From the NCBI RefSeq assembly GCF_024679245.1, contig NC_090175.1:53069213-53133212 (forward strand): a DNA stretch of 64,000 bases. Reading direction: 5' to 3'. Each line of letters starts with the position of its first letter. The first letter of the stretch is position 1. This DNA comes from Pseudorasbora parva (lineage: Eukaryota > Chordata > Actinopteri > Cypriniformes > Gobionidae). Shown here piece after piece: positions 37,130-47,538 of this stretch. Under the pieces are notes generated by a model. It was not told the origin of the DNA and made no database searches. It saw only the letters and a list, made by a program, of their open reading frames with translations. The translations under genes were made by a program, and so were the position numbers.

Positions 37130-38040
37130 ACGTTACCTTTTGAAGTTAATGGGGAGGAGAATTTGGTTCACAATGACGTTTGTGGATGCATGACATTATA
37201 AGGGAAAGAAACCAGTAGGCTAGTGCTTACAATAACTTAGTTCAGGAGCTGGGGTTGGATGATGCGCGGTTCGCCGCACATTTTAGAATCAACAAAAGCC
37301 AGTCTGAAGACCTGCTACTGCTGTTTAGTCGATCTGCCAGAACCTTCTCCATTTTTCTTGTTGCTTTGAAAATGAGACAGGTCTCGCTTCTTGCTTGTCA
37401 TTGGTCAGCTTAAAGGCGCTTGACATAGGGCATTTTATCAGAAAAGCTGAACTGCAGAAAAAGACGTCGGCGTTTAAAAAAGAGCTCACAACTTTTAAAA
37501 AAAAAACACTGTTTACTTAATAGGAGTATAATGTAAAACAGACGATGACAGCTTCAGAAAAGAAGTCAAGTGTGAACGCGTCCGCCAAAGCGTTTTTTTT
37601 TTTTTTTTTTTTTTCAGGGCTGGCTGGCATTTTCAATTGGATTGCCGCGTTTTTCGAACAGCATGAGCATAACGAGGCTCTGAGCGAGTATTTCATGCTG
37701 AAGCGCTGAGCATTCAGCGTATTTTACTGTTCGTCGAGAGTTGAAGAATGTTCATCTTTGAGTAAAATGCAACACTCATAACTGTCACTCTTCACCCAGC
37801 CGTCCAATCAGTGGAGGAGGGGCGGGGCAAATACAACACCAACCAACTGCCACATTCTGCTTGTACAACATCAACAGATGACAATAAGCAGCATAACAGA
37901 AAAAAATATCTAAAACCATATATTCTTTATCAAAACAAGCAAAAAGTCTCAAGTGAAGAAAAAAAATGCTGTCCTGCCAAAGCGAAGTGTTTTCAGCCGG
38001 CTAAATATGCTTTGGTTGACACACAGCCTAAGTCTACATT
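37130..38040 (+). mobile_element. PIF/Harbinger-derived region
   Basis: A transposase N-terminal fragment at 37231-37351 is followed by CpG-containing sequence (GTGAACGCGTCCGCC, CATGCTGAAGCGCTGAGC, CAGCCGTCCAATCAGTGG) that I recall from non-autonomous Harbinger-type repeats of cyprinids. A T-tract lies at 37593-37614. No terminal repeats were located. Confidence 0.5.
37231..37351 (+). pseudogene. Harbinger transposase N-terminal fragment
   Basis: The plus-strand frame reads NNLVQELGLDDARFAAHFRI and NKSQSEDLLLLFSR. This resembles the N-terminal segment of HARBI1-like transposases, where a run such as EL..D..RF..YFR....FD.LL precedes the DDE domain. The rest of the gene is missing and the frame ends at a stop near 37412. 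Confidence 0.6.
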
Positions 38041-38094
38041 TATGCATAAAAAATACTGTAAAATATAGTGGAAAAAAAGATTCTTCTGATGGCC

Positions 38095-38225
38095 AGAATG
38101 TTCAAAACAGCATAACTTTTTAACAAAAGCATTTATATAATGTTCTGAAACAATGCAAAAGTCTTTACTCTTACTTTTGATAAATGTAATGCATCCTTGC
38201 TGAATAAAAGTATTCCTTTATGTCT
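38095..38225. repeat. Dispersed cyprinid repeat, family S, right half
   Basis: AAAAGTCTTTACTCTTACTT and ATGCATCCTTGCTGAATAAA mark the tail half of family S; compare 881-945. Confidence 0.65.
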
Positions 38226-39435
38226 CAGCCATTTTAAACGCTCTAGTGTAGATGCATTCTCTATCTTTGAATGTCTTTTGTAGTACTGCTTCTCAAGTAC
38301 TGTACATTAATCTTGTTTTTCAATACTTTAACAGGAAAATAAGACAAAAAGTGAAAAAGTCCAGTGGAAAAAAAAAAATCTAAAGAACGTATGCTGCTCC
38401 TTGGAAGTGCTAGATTCAGCGACAAGAAGCTCTGAGAAACAACAGCCCTTCAATGGGATGAGACTTTTTGCTGTTATACCAATCGCAAAACTGGAGGAGT
38501 TTACATGAGCCATTCACATGATCACCTTTCCAAGCCAGCTCAATTCAGAATAACACTCACACACCAAACTCTGAAGTCAAACACACTTTGCTGCGGAAGA
38601 GCCTCAAGCAGCAAGAGAAAATGTCTGTGTTTAAATCCTTTACTCCAATTTAAAGTGAAAAGTGAGAGAGACGTTTGTTTGTAGTCATGCCAATTACGTT
38701 CTTTCCCATTCCAATTATCCTGTTCTTTCTCTGCAGGACCTCCTGTAGTTTAGCTAGATTAAGCCTTAATCTGAGTTCTAGCTCCGGTGGTCAGTTCAGA
38801 TCCTCACTTGTGTTCATCAATTACAGGAAACAAGCATCTTTGCATCACACACTCCCACGCCATCAAGCCTGTGGTTTGTCTACAGTGTGTGTGGAACTTC
38901 TACTGATTTTGTGTTCATTAAATAGTGTGAGACCTCTATTTGCTACAGTACGCAGTGTGGTGCAGACCTACCAGTGTGTGGGCATATCGTTCTGTGTATT
39001 CTCGTGTAGGCGTATGTCAGTCGCCTCTTTTTATTTTCTCTTCGCCTGCATTTTCACGGCATTGTACTAAAGTTCTGAACTAAACTGCACAGTGTGTATG
39101 AAGTTTAATAAGCTGGTTTTAACGGACTTCCTTATAAACAGGGGTAATCTTTACTTTTTAACTACAATTTTGAAATGTAGCGAATGAGAACCTGAGACAA
39201 TGTATTTTTGTTGTATTGATAATAGTCACGACACAGAACAGGCAACCTGTGGGTGTTATAGCAGATATGGTAGTCTGTTTCTGCCTCAGAGTAAACAATA
39301 AAATGGGTAATTGTGAAATGGAGTTTAAAATAAAAGTTTTTGTGAGAAATAAAGTCGCAATTAAAAAAAAAATGTTTTAACAATGTGAGAATTGAAGACA
39401 AAGTTGTATGAGTAAAATATAAGTTACAAGAGATA
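38226..39435. other. Unique sequence, no gene supported
   Basis: A 131-codon plus-strand frame (38675-39070) is Cys/Phe/Ser-rich with hydrophobic stretches, but has no recognised domain and no splice context. I do not call it a gene. Confidence 0.3.
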
Positions 39436-39910
39436 CACTTTATTGGCAAATGTATTTGGACACCCCTTCAAATCAGGTGTTCCAATCACTTCCATGGCCA
39501 CAGCTGTATATAATCAATCACCTATGCAGACGCGTCTACAAACATTTTTGAAATAATGGGAATGAATTCAAGCGTGGTACTGTGATGGGTTCATTCGTGA
39601 AGTTTCTTCACTACTAAATATTCCAACCTCAACTGCTAGTGGTATTATAACATAAGTGGAAGAAATTGGGAACAGCAGAAAGTCAGCCATGAAGTTTTAG
39701 GCCATGTAAAAACACAGAGCAGGGTCATCACATGCTGAGGAACACAGAAGTCACCAACATTCTTCAGAATCAATAGCTACAGACAGAACTTTGTTTAGCC
39801 TTCAGATTAGCTCAAGAACAGTGTCTAGAGAGCTTTATGGAATGGGTTTCCATGGCAGAGCAGCTGCATTCAAGCCTTACATCACCAAGTGCAATGCAAA
39901 GCATGGGATA
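39436..39910 (+). pseudogene. Tc1-type N-terminal fragment with terminal repeat, family F
   Basis: The end CACTTTATTGGCAAATGTAT follows TA at 39434-39435. The transposase N-terminal half follows, with recognisable words (ATTCAAGCGTGGTACTGTGA, ACTAAATATTCCAACCTCAA, AGATTAGCTCAAGAACAGTG, TTTCCATGGCAGAGCAGCTG) that encode the DNA-binding region. Many indels break it. It is cut at about 39910 before the catalytic domain. Confidence 0.85.
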
Positions 39911-40039
39911 TCAAAGGTGACAGTAAATTCATGCATAATGTTACAGAATATGTATTTATTTAAAATAAATTATTTCAAACTTTATAATTCATCAAAGAAT
40001 CCAGAAAAAATGCCCCCTGACACACACACACACGTTTGT

Positions 40040-40318
40040 GTTTATGAAATCTAGGGAACATTCCATAGTTGTAATCGTTTTTATACTGTACAAACCGTAT
40101 TTTCTACTTTCCTACACTGCCCCTGCTCCTAAACCTACCCATCAAAGGAAACATTCTGTATTTTTACTTTCTCTAGAAAACTCATTCTGTATTATTTATA
40201 CGCATTTGAAAAATGAGGACATGACCAATGTCCTCATATTTCACCCTCTCCTTGTAATAACTATGTCATACCATGTCATTATACACATTTGTGTCCTCAT
40301 ATTCTACAAAACACCCCT
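40040..40318 (-). repeat. Dispersed repeat family T
   Basis: Inverse of the family words: TTTTTATACTGTACAAACCG, CCTAAACCTACCCATCAAAG, AATGTCCTCATATTTCACCC. It ends directly in the (CA)n array. Confidence 0.75.

Positions 40319-40394
<76 letters not shown>
40318..40394. repeat. (CA)n microsatellite
   Basis: About 75 bases of pure CA, attached to the end of the family T copy. Confidence 0.97.
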
Positions 40395-40395
<1 letters not shown>

Positions 40396-41065
40396 TTGGT
40401 TTATTGATTTTGATTTATATGTTGTTTAATGTTTAATAATCATGCTTACTTACATGTGCATAAACAATGCTTCTATCACTTATTTCTGCTTCTTTGCTTG
40501 TTTTTTCGATCCAACATTTCTGTACTATTTCAGAAACTGCATACAAGCGGCCCCTACCGTATAACACTGAAAACATGGACTGCCAGATCCTGCCTGTCAA
40601 TGGCAGGAAGAGTTAATGTGCATAATGGTTGTTTATAATTCAGTGCACAATATTCTAATTAAAAATAAAATATTTCCTTCATAATCCCTCATCAAAACAT
40701 GTTCACAAAGGTAATCCCCTTCTGAAATGACTTTGCTTAAAGAATGATGTTATCAAGCCTGTAACTCATTTCCCATGGCTGAAAATAATGTCCTGGCCTA
40801 CATTTTTTTTCTTCTTTTCTTTATATTTTATGTGGCTTAGATACAAAGAACACAGATATAAATAAAAGTATGTTTGCACAGTATTAAAATAAATTTATCC
40901 TGTGTGGGCCTACAAAAAAAGTCTAGTGTCTCTTTAGTCACGCCTTCAGATTTTACGAACTCTGAATCATGATGGTTTATCTAGACACTGTTTGGTGTTA
41001 CTAATCTTCACCTCATGAACAGGAAACTATATATGTCATATCGCCACGATAGCACAATAACACAG
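40395..41065. other. Unique sequence upstream of a possible gene
   Basis: No repeat was recognised. A TATA-like CTATATATG lies at about 41029-41037, about 30 bases before the possible first exon's leader. Confidence 0.3.
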
Positions 41066-41475
41066 ATGACCTCAGCACTGAACATGCACACAATAACACT
41101 TATAGAAGGGCTGACCGCCGTGTGCGAATGGACCGTAGACGATAAAGCTTTTCAACAGTTTTGGGTAAGTCAATGAACCTCAACAACACACCTGTGGATG
41201 TGTTACTGAGAATGATTGGTTTCATTTGGTGTGACAGACATGTTCTTTGGAATTCGCTTATAAAAAATATTGCTTATATTGGACTTGTCGCATGTAAGCT
41301 ATAACATAACTATTAGAAATAGCTATCAGAAATATATAGGAGTGGAAATGAAAACCTAATTTCTGATTTCTTTTAGGAGGAACAGGTTTTTTTTTTCACA
41401 CAGCAGGCACATTTGCTTCTCGCATTTTCAAAATGAAATAAAGGTGCTTTTATATTAACACTGTCAAAAGAATGC

Positions 41476-41531
<56 letters not shown>

Positions 41532-41645
41532 CTAATTTTTTAGACTTCAAGCCCCAACTTCATTCTTTATACTTTGTTTATTTTTTTGCATTCACAGCTT
41601 ATTAATGAATACATTGAGATTCTGAACCCAATTAATACATGTATC
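41066..41645 (+). CDS. Possible two-exon gene start, unrecognised protein
   Basis: ATG at 41066 opens 33 codons (MTSALNMHTITLIEGLTAVC, EWTVDDKAFQQFW) that end at a textbook donor, TGG/GTAAGT (41164/41165), in phase 0. An acceptor with a pyrimidine-rich tract (TTTTTTTGCATTCACAG) ends at 41597. In phase 0 it opens LINEYIEILNPINTCIK, where GTAAAC at 41646 may be the next donor. A TATA-like element lies about 35 bases upstream of the ATG. The exon 1 part has more CpG than its surroundings. No later exon or stop-bearing terminal exon was found and I recognise no family, so this may be a fragment or chance. Confidence 0.28.
41479..41529. repeat. (ATT)n microsatellite
   Basis: About 50 bases of ATT, within the supposed intron of the candidate gene. 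Confidence 0.95.
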
Positions 41646-41751
41646 AAAGTAAACAAAAGGCAAGGGCATATTGTGTGCGAGTCCTTCACAAGCACATGCA
41701 TTTTCTATGGATTTTTCTTTTTTTTCTATATGAAAAGACCATATTTGCAAA

Positions 41752-41789
41752 AATAAAATAAAATAAAATAAAATAAAAAACATCAAACA

Positions 41790-41845
<56 letters not shown>

Positions 41846-41846
41846 A
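41752..41846. repeat. (AAAAT)n and (CAA)n microsatellites
   Basis: AAAAT repeats at 41752-41777 are followed by CAA repeats at 41790-41846 with two CATC interruptions. Confidence 0.93.
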
Positions 41847-42145
41847 AACTGTCCAGTCTATTGACATCCAAGTTGTTAAAGTGCTTACCATTTTGAATTA
41901 TAATTCTAATGTGATGTACTTTTTCATACATTAATCACTGTTCAAATGTTTATGCTTTATGTAGTTTGTTCTGTGTAACACAAAAACACATTTAGACTTT
42001 CACTGAATTACAGTTTTGGAACAGTGAGTACAGGATGGCAAGTTTAATTTTGGGGTGAACTCTGCTTTTAAAATCTTTTGTGTACTTAAATGTATCTTGT
42101 TTCAAAGATGTTTAGATATTTTAAAGAGGTCATAAACTGGCTTTT

Positions 42146-42420
42146 TATACACTGTAAAAAATAGTTGGTTTAAATTTAAAAAGTAAGTAACCTGGTTGCC
42201 TTAATTTTGAGTTTATTGAAATTAAAAAAATTGAGTTGATACAATGAAGAAAATTGGCTTAGTAAATAGAAACTCAAAATATTATTGTGTCTGAACCACG
42301 TACAAAATTTGAAAAATCATGAAAAGAGCATCATTTGCCATGTTTCAATGCATCTTCACAAATAAAACATACACAATTGCCCAATATGCTTACAAAATAT
42401 TTTAATAATATTTGAATAAA
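42146..42420. repeat. Dispersed AT-rich DNA-transposon-like repeat
   Basis: It starts CACTGTAAAAAATAGTTGG and contains TAACCTGGTTGCCTTAATTT and AAATTGAGTTGATACAATGA, words of a very common zebrafish/carp repeat with a CACTGTAAAAA end. The other end is not clear. Confidence 0.5.
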
Positions 42421-42444
42421 GGTTGTCAATTCTCAAAAAATGCT

Positions 42445-42625
42445 ACGCGGTTTTTCGCGTGCATATGATACTACCCAAGAGCGTGTCATATACACGGCAT
42501 AAAGTGCGTATCATATGCATGCGAAAAACAGCGTAGCATATGCACGCCAAAATGAGTTTTGGCATATACATTCCACGACATTGCACACTCGTACTATTAA
42601 AACACATTTACATGTGATCGGGTTG
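42445..42625. repeat. Partial copy of the palindromic family at 31194
   Basis: It carries the central and right-arm words (AAAGTGCGTATCATATGCAT, CACGCCAAAATGAGTTTTGG, CACGACATTGCACACTCGTA, GTGATCGGGTTG). The left arm is missing. Confidence 0.85.
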
Positions 42626-42782
42626 CCCCAGTCCTTGTGCATGAGAAATTGTTTTGAAAACTTCCAATGTGGAAGTTCCTATGTCCAAAATGTCTTCATC
42701 AAACACAGTGATTTATCTCTCATCCACCCGCAATTAATTGGAATACTACATCAGCACCAAAGGATATAGATTAAACAAAATA

Positions 42783-42827
42783 CAACACATTATGTGAGTA
42801 AAAAAAAAAAAAAAAAAAAAAACATAT

Positions 42828-42924
<97 letters not shown>

Positions 42925-42955
42925 ATGTTTTTTTTTTTACTCACATAATGTGTTG
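42783..42955. repeat. (AT)n array inside an inverted repeat
   Basis: CAACACATTATGTGAGTA at 42783-42800 is exactly inverted at 42938-42955. Inside each arm is a homopolymer (A on the left, T on the right), then about 80 bases of AT. The architecture is the same as at 12832-13031, with unrelated arms. Confidence 0.95.
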
Positions 42956-43371
42956 CATCAGTACTGTCAGATCCAGAAGACACAGCATCATTTTGTTAAT
43001 CTCATCCTGTCTGCAAATTCAGTTTCTTGTTTACAAAAAAATCAGATGAAATGAAGCGAACAAATGCAATGTCTTTACCTACACTGAATGAAGCTGGAAC
43101 TTCATTAAAAATAAGTTCAACCATGCAATGCTAATACTGGAATCCACTTTGGAATAACTTTGAAACATGCCATTGTTTCATGCCATTGTTTGAAACTTTA
43201 TTGTTTGGATAAAGTTTGATCTGGTTTAACTCCATGTAGGCCTATTATTTATCTAACATGTCATGTGGGTGGGGCTACAGAATGAGGCGGTGTTCCTCTG
43301 CACTCTGATCTCTTACTAAGTCAGCTGTCAATAAAAGCTTTTCTTTGACTAACAATGAAGATACTCTTTAA

Positions 43372-43850
43372 AGGGATAGTTCACCTAAACTGAAAAACCT
43401 GTCATTATATTAACTCGCCCTCATGTTGTTCCAAACATGTTTGAGTTTCTGGTAACCCTTTAGTATGGGGAACACATATTCACTATTAACTACGATTTTT
43501 GCCTCAATAAACTCCCAATTCACTATATATTAATAGTTAGTAATGTAGTTTTTTAGCATTTAAGTTAAGGTATTGGGTTGGATTAAGAGATGTAGAATAA
43601 GGTCATGAAGAATTAAGCATTATTATGTGCTTCATAAATACTAATAAACAGCCAATATCCTAATAATATGCATGCTAATAAGCAAATAGTTAATAGTTAA
43701 TAACTGAACCCTAAAATAAAGGATTACTGAGTTTCTTTCTTCTATTGAACATAAAAAAAAAATATTTTGAAGAATGTTGGTAACCAGACAGTTGATGGCC
43801 ATTGACTTCCATAGCACTGTTTTCCCTAGTATGGAACTCAGTTTCTACCA
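43372..43850. mobile_element. TTAA-type repeat (AGGGATAGTTCAC family), right end missing
   Basis: TTAA at 43368-43371 precedes AGGGATAGTTCACCTAAACT, the start of a very abundant cyprinid element (GCCCTCATGTTGTTCCAAAC follows). A hAT-like element interrupts it at 43451. It resumes at 43729 (TTTTGAAGAATGTTGGTAAC, CCATTGACTTCCATAGCA) and fades at about 43850. Confidence 0.8.
43451..43728. mobile_element. 278-bp hAT-like element nested in the TTAA-type repeat
   Basis: GAGTTTCT lies on both sides (43443-43450 and 43729-43736), a perfect 8-bp duplication. The ends GGTAACCCTTTAGTATGGGG and, inverse, AGTAATCCTTTATTTTAGGG form an imperfect inverted repeat. Removing it restores the TTTGAGTTTCTTTCTTCT reading of the outer repeat. 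Confidence 0.85.
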
Positions 43851-46607
43851 TCAGCTATAACCAATTTAAGTTATATTTGAAAATTGCAACCAGTCTAGCA
43901 TCTAGAATGTAAGTAGACAGGAGGAAAAAAGCAGTTTTCTCATTAAATATGTTGTGATTATACTTTCGCACAGACCCTTAAAGAAAATAATTTTGCTTTG
44001 AATTACAGACTTTATTACATGACTAAGCATATGGACCTTCATCTTGCCTTGCTAATCCATCGGTGCAGAAAACCATCTTATCTGCATATTCCACTCATCG
44101 TTTCCCCACCTGAACAAGGTTGGCACGCCAGTCAGGATCATGTTCATTGGCATCCTGTTGCATTAACTCGAGAGCAACCTCAAGGCGATGCAGGTGCATG
44201 GTTTTCACATGTCTTGGAACTTGGACTAGTTTACTGATCGGAAGCACTAGCAAGAATTCCAACAATATGTTGAGTATGTACCTCAGAGATTCATCTTGGA
44301 CCTTACACTCACCTCAACATGGCAAACTTCCATTATAACACTGTTTCATGCCATCTGCATTGCTCAGTTCTTACATCACTTCTCCACAGCAGGATGCATC
44401 AGAAATGGAGATGAGAAGATCTACAGGGAACCAGTGAACAAGATGCAACCACCAAACAATGGACTTGTTTCTGACATGCTTTCAACACGGTAATCTTATG
44501 GGAGTACAACCAGTTCAAGTGATTCCAGTCTAACTCATTAAGAAGCCTAGTGTGATGTCAACTTCAAAAAATGCTTAACCCTAAATATAAATCTTTGTTG
44601 TGTAACACATCCCACATAGTGTGAATGCAGAAAAAAAGAATACAGTATATCATACTTGGTAAGCTTTATCTTATCCAGTAAGTAACCAACCAGAAAACCT
44701 TAGCAACCCCTTAACAACTGCAATGCAATGCCCCAGCTACCTCCTACAAAAGTTGAGCATTGCATCAAATCTTTCTTCAAAACTTTTAAAAATCCATTTC
44801 ACAGTTCAAATTTAGCTTTGTACAGAAAAATTACAAATAAAAGGGGCCAAATTTATATTAGATGGCCCTAACTATGTAAGGGATTGATTCGGATCAAATA
44901 AGGTATTGAATTACATTGAAAGGAACCGTAATACATATTAAATGATTCAATATTAATATTTAACACTTTCTCAACTATTCGTCCACCGATATGTTGAAAT
45001 TATTGAATCGAGATATTACCTGTTACAACAGCAATAATATTAATTTTATGTTCACTGTTTGTGAGCTTACGTAACACAATCGATCAGTTTGAGGCAGTAA
45101 CTGATAAACACATAGCCAAAGAATCTTGTATAGATGAAAAAGGTAAACAAAATTTTATTGAACTATTCTAAACATACAAACTAACAAAAAAAAAACCCCC
45201 ACATTCATACAGTTACTGGGAAAGGTATGTTTGTTAATGGAAATGAGTCCCAATGTCTTGTTCAGACATGATTTCTTAGCCAAAACCTGAGAATCAATAT
45301 ACTAGCAGGTCAACCTTAGTTTGTTCGTTTAGATACGATTTTTACCAATTCAGCCAGAATGAAGAGTTGTGTACTTGCGTTTGAATGCTCCTATAAGCAT
45401 GGGTTCCTCTTAGCAAGGTGTTGCTCGGCTGGTAGATAGTTGTTGTGGTCAGAGGGTTGGATAGTTGGTTTTGCAGGGTAAAAGCCGAATCCTGGATGGC
45501 TTTAGCTGGTTGTTACGCGACGGGAGTCTCTGAGCCAAGGACTCCAGGAAGTTTTCTATGGCGAGGTTCAGACGGAGTTTTGGAGTGTGGTGATGAAGAG
45601 CTCTGGGTAGCTCAGAGGACGCTGCGTGCAGGCAGGAAAGGCCTGCACGATCAAAGCAGAAGTCACCGCAAAACCATGGCAGTTAGTAAAGCGTGAAGCG
45701 AAACAAAAAGCAGATATCTTGTTTGCCCGGGAGTTTTAAACGGGCCCCAAGGTCACTGCTTGGGGGCGTCTCTGGCCAATGAAATATTGTTGTGACTTCT
45801 CCTGTTCATGCATATCATTATTGTAATGTCCAATTAAACACTTTTAAGAAACCAACTTTCCTATTGTGATCACAGTACATTTTACACAAATGTACCTTGC
45901 ATCAAAATGATGAGAATCATTTATCCATCACAGACATCAAACAGTTTGCTATTCCCATGATGGGAGTAAAGATAGTAAAGATTCATGTGATACGTGTCTA
46001 GCGTACAGAGAAACTTCACAAGTTACATGAAAATATACATAATACCTTAGTATATGTTTAAGGCACCATTGGTTGGATTAATTCATATTATTGAATCTGA
46101 GGTTTAAGTTTATTCCTCGTGTCTGCATTGGTGTGAGGTCTTTGTGTGATGTTCAAAGAGCCTTTGGAATGGACGGGTCAAGGAAGGAGGTGGAAGAAGT
46201 GGTCTCTGTCTAAAGTCTGGGTTGATTTTGGGTCTTCGAAAAACTCTTAATGACTCTGTGTCCCGATAACGATTTAAATTTCTGCCTGTCGGTAATAAAT
46301 GAGTCCCTTATTCATGAGGTTATACCCGCTGGTACGCTTTTAGAACAAAGGGGGATCAGGTCATGTGACTCATCTTGTCCTTGTGCTGGTTTTGAGATAA
46401 TGCAGGTAAAGGGGGAGAGATGTTGTCTCTGGCCCGTTTGGGCATCCTTGATTAGTTTTATGATCGGTTCAGGTTTCGGAGAGGGGGTCTCTGGGATGCT
46501 TTGTTGTGTCGACTCACTGCTGGAATATATATATTCCTACAACTACTACAACTACCAACATTTAAATTAATCATTTGATACAATGCATTGTATTTACATT
46601 TAAAAAA
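43851..46607. other. Unassigned 2.7 kb block
   Basis: No tandem repeats. A plus frame at 43998-44237 (79 codons) and one at 45445-45696 (83 codons) have no recognised domains. Positions 44870-46540 have the composition of a long terminal repeat or low-copy repeat; the minus strand holds an AATAAA in GTTCAATAAAATTTTG near 45160. I could not find paired ends or a duplication, so it stays unassigned. Confidence 0.25.
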
Positions 46608-46811
46608 ATTACCTGCATTGTAAAAAAAAAAAAAATGTCTTCAATTGAAAATTGTCTAGTGACTGATCACATCTGTTGGCCGAATTGAAATATTCTTGGA
46701 TTTAAATTGCATAAATTCACAACGTTTCAATTCGCCAACTGAAAAATGTAGATGTGATCAGTCACTTAAAAATGTTTAATTGGAGACCTGAATTGTTTTA
46801 AACTACATTGC
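46608..46811. mobile_element. Foldback MITE-like palindrome
   Basis: The ends TGCATTGTA and TACATTGCA, and the inner words GTGACTGATCACATC / GATGTGATCAGTCAC and GAATTGAAA / TTTCAATTC, are mirrored around about 46710. Length is about 204 bp. No clear target duplication. Confidence 0.6.
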
Positions 46812-47079
46812 ACTTATTTCTATATGTAAGCACATAAAGAAACCAAACTGGGACCAAAATTAAGTTACATTAAACTATATAATATTAGTCAACAAAAAAT
46901 ACTTATGCATTTTTAGAAAGAAAAAACAAACAAACAAACAAACAACAAAGTTACAACATCCATCCATTTCCCAGCCCAGGGTACGTTTCTCGAAGCCTCT
47001 CAAAGCCTCTCAAAACTTTCAAGTTCCGTCGTTACAAAACAATTCAACAGAACTTAGTTGACCTTACTTAGTGACCATA

Positions 47080-47538
47080 GTTGTGCCCAGTCTGCAGTGG
47101 TCAGTATCAAAAGTGTATCTATCACACACTTACCACCTACCTAAGCACTGTTGCAGATCATGTCCCCCCATTCATGGAAAGGGTATTCCCTGGTGGCTGT
47201 GGCCTCTTTCAGAAGGATAATGCGCCCTGGCACAAAGCAAAATGGTTCAGGAATGGTTTGAGAAGCACAATAATGAGTTTGAGGTGTTTACTTGGCCTAC
47301 AAATTCTATCTCAATCCAATCTGTGGGTTGTGCTGAAAAAACAAGCCCGATCAATGGAGGCCCCACCTCGCAACTTACAGGACTTAAAGGATCTGCTGCT
47401 AACATATTGGTGCCAGAAACCACAGCACACCTTCAGGGATCTAGTGGAGTTCATGCCTTGATGGGTGACGCTGTTTTGGCAGCAAAAGGGGGACCAGCGA
47501 AATATTAGAGAGGTGGTCATAATTTCTGATCGGTGAGT
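47080..47538 (+). pseudogene. Tc1-type transposase C-terminal fragment, family B
   Basis: Plus-strand words include ADHVPPFMERVFP near 47157, the second catalytic Asp in QKDNAPWHKAK near 47215, and LQDLKDLLLTYWCQ near 47375. The end CAAAAGGGGGACCAGCGAAA is followed by the inverted repeat GTGGTCATAATTTCTGATCG. The third acidic residue (normally PIEHLW) is lost in a frameshifted stretch reading SISIQSVGCAEK. It is the same family as 5679-6238. The N-terminal half is absent. Confidence 0.87.

Noticed and set aside
38675..39070. 131-codon frame rich in Cys, Phe and Ser
   Set aside because: Biased composition, no domain and no context supporting a gene.
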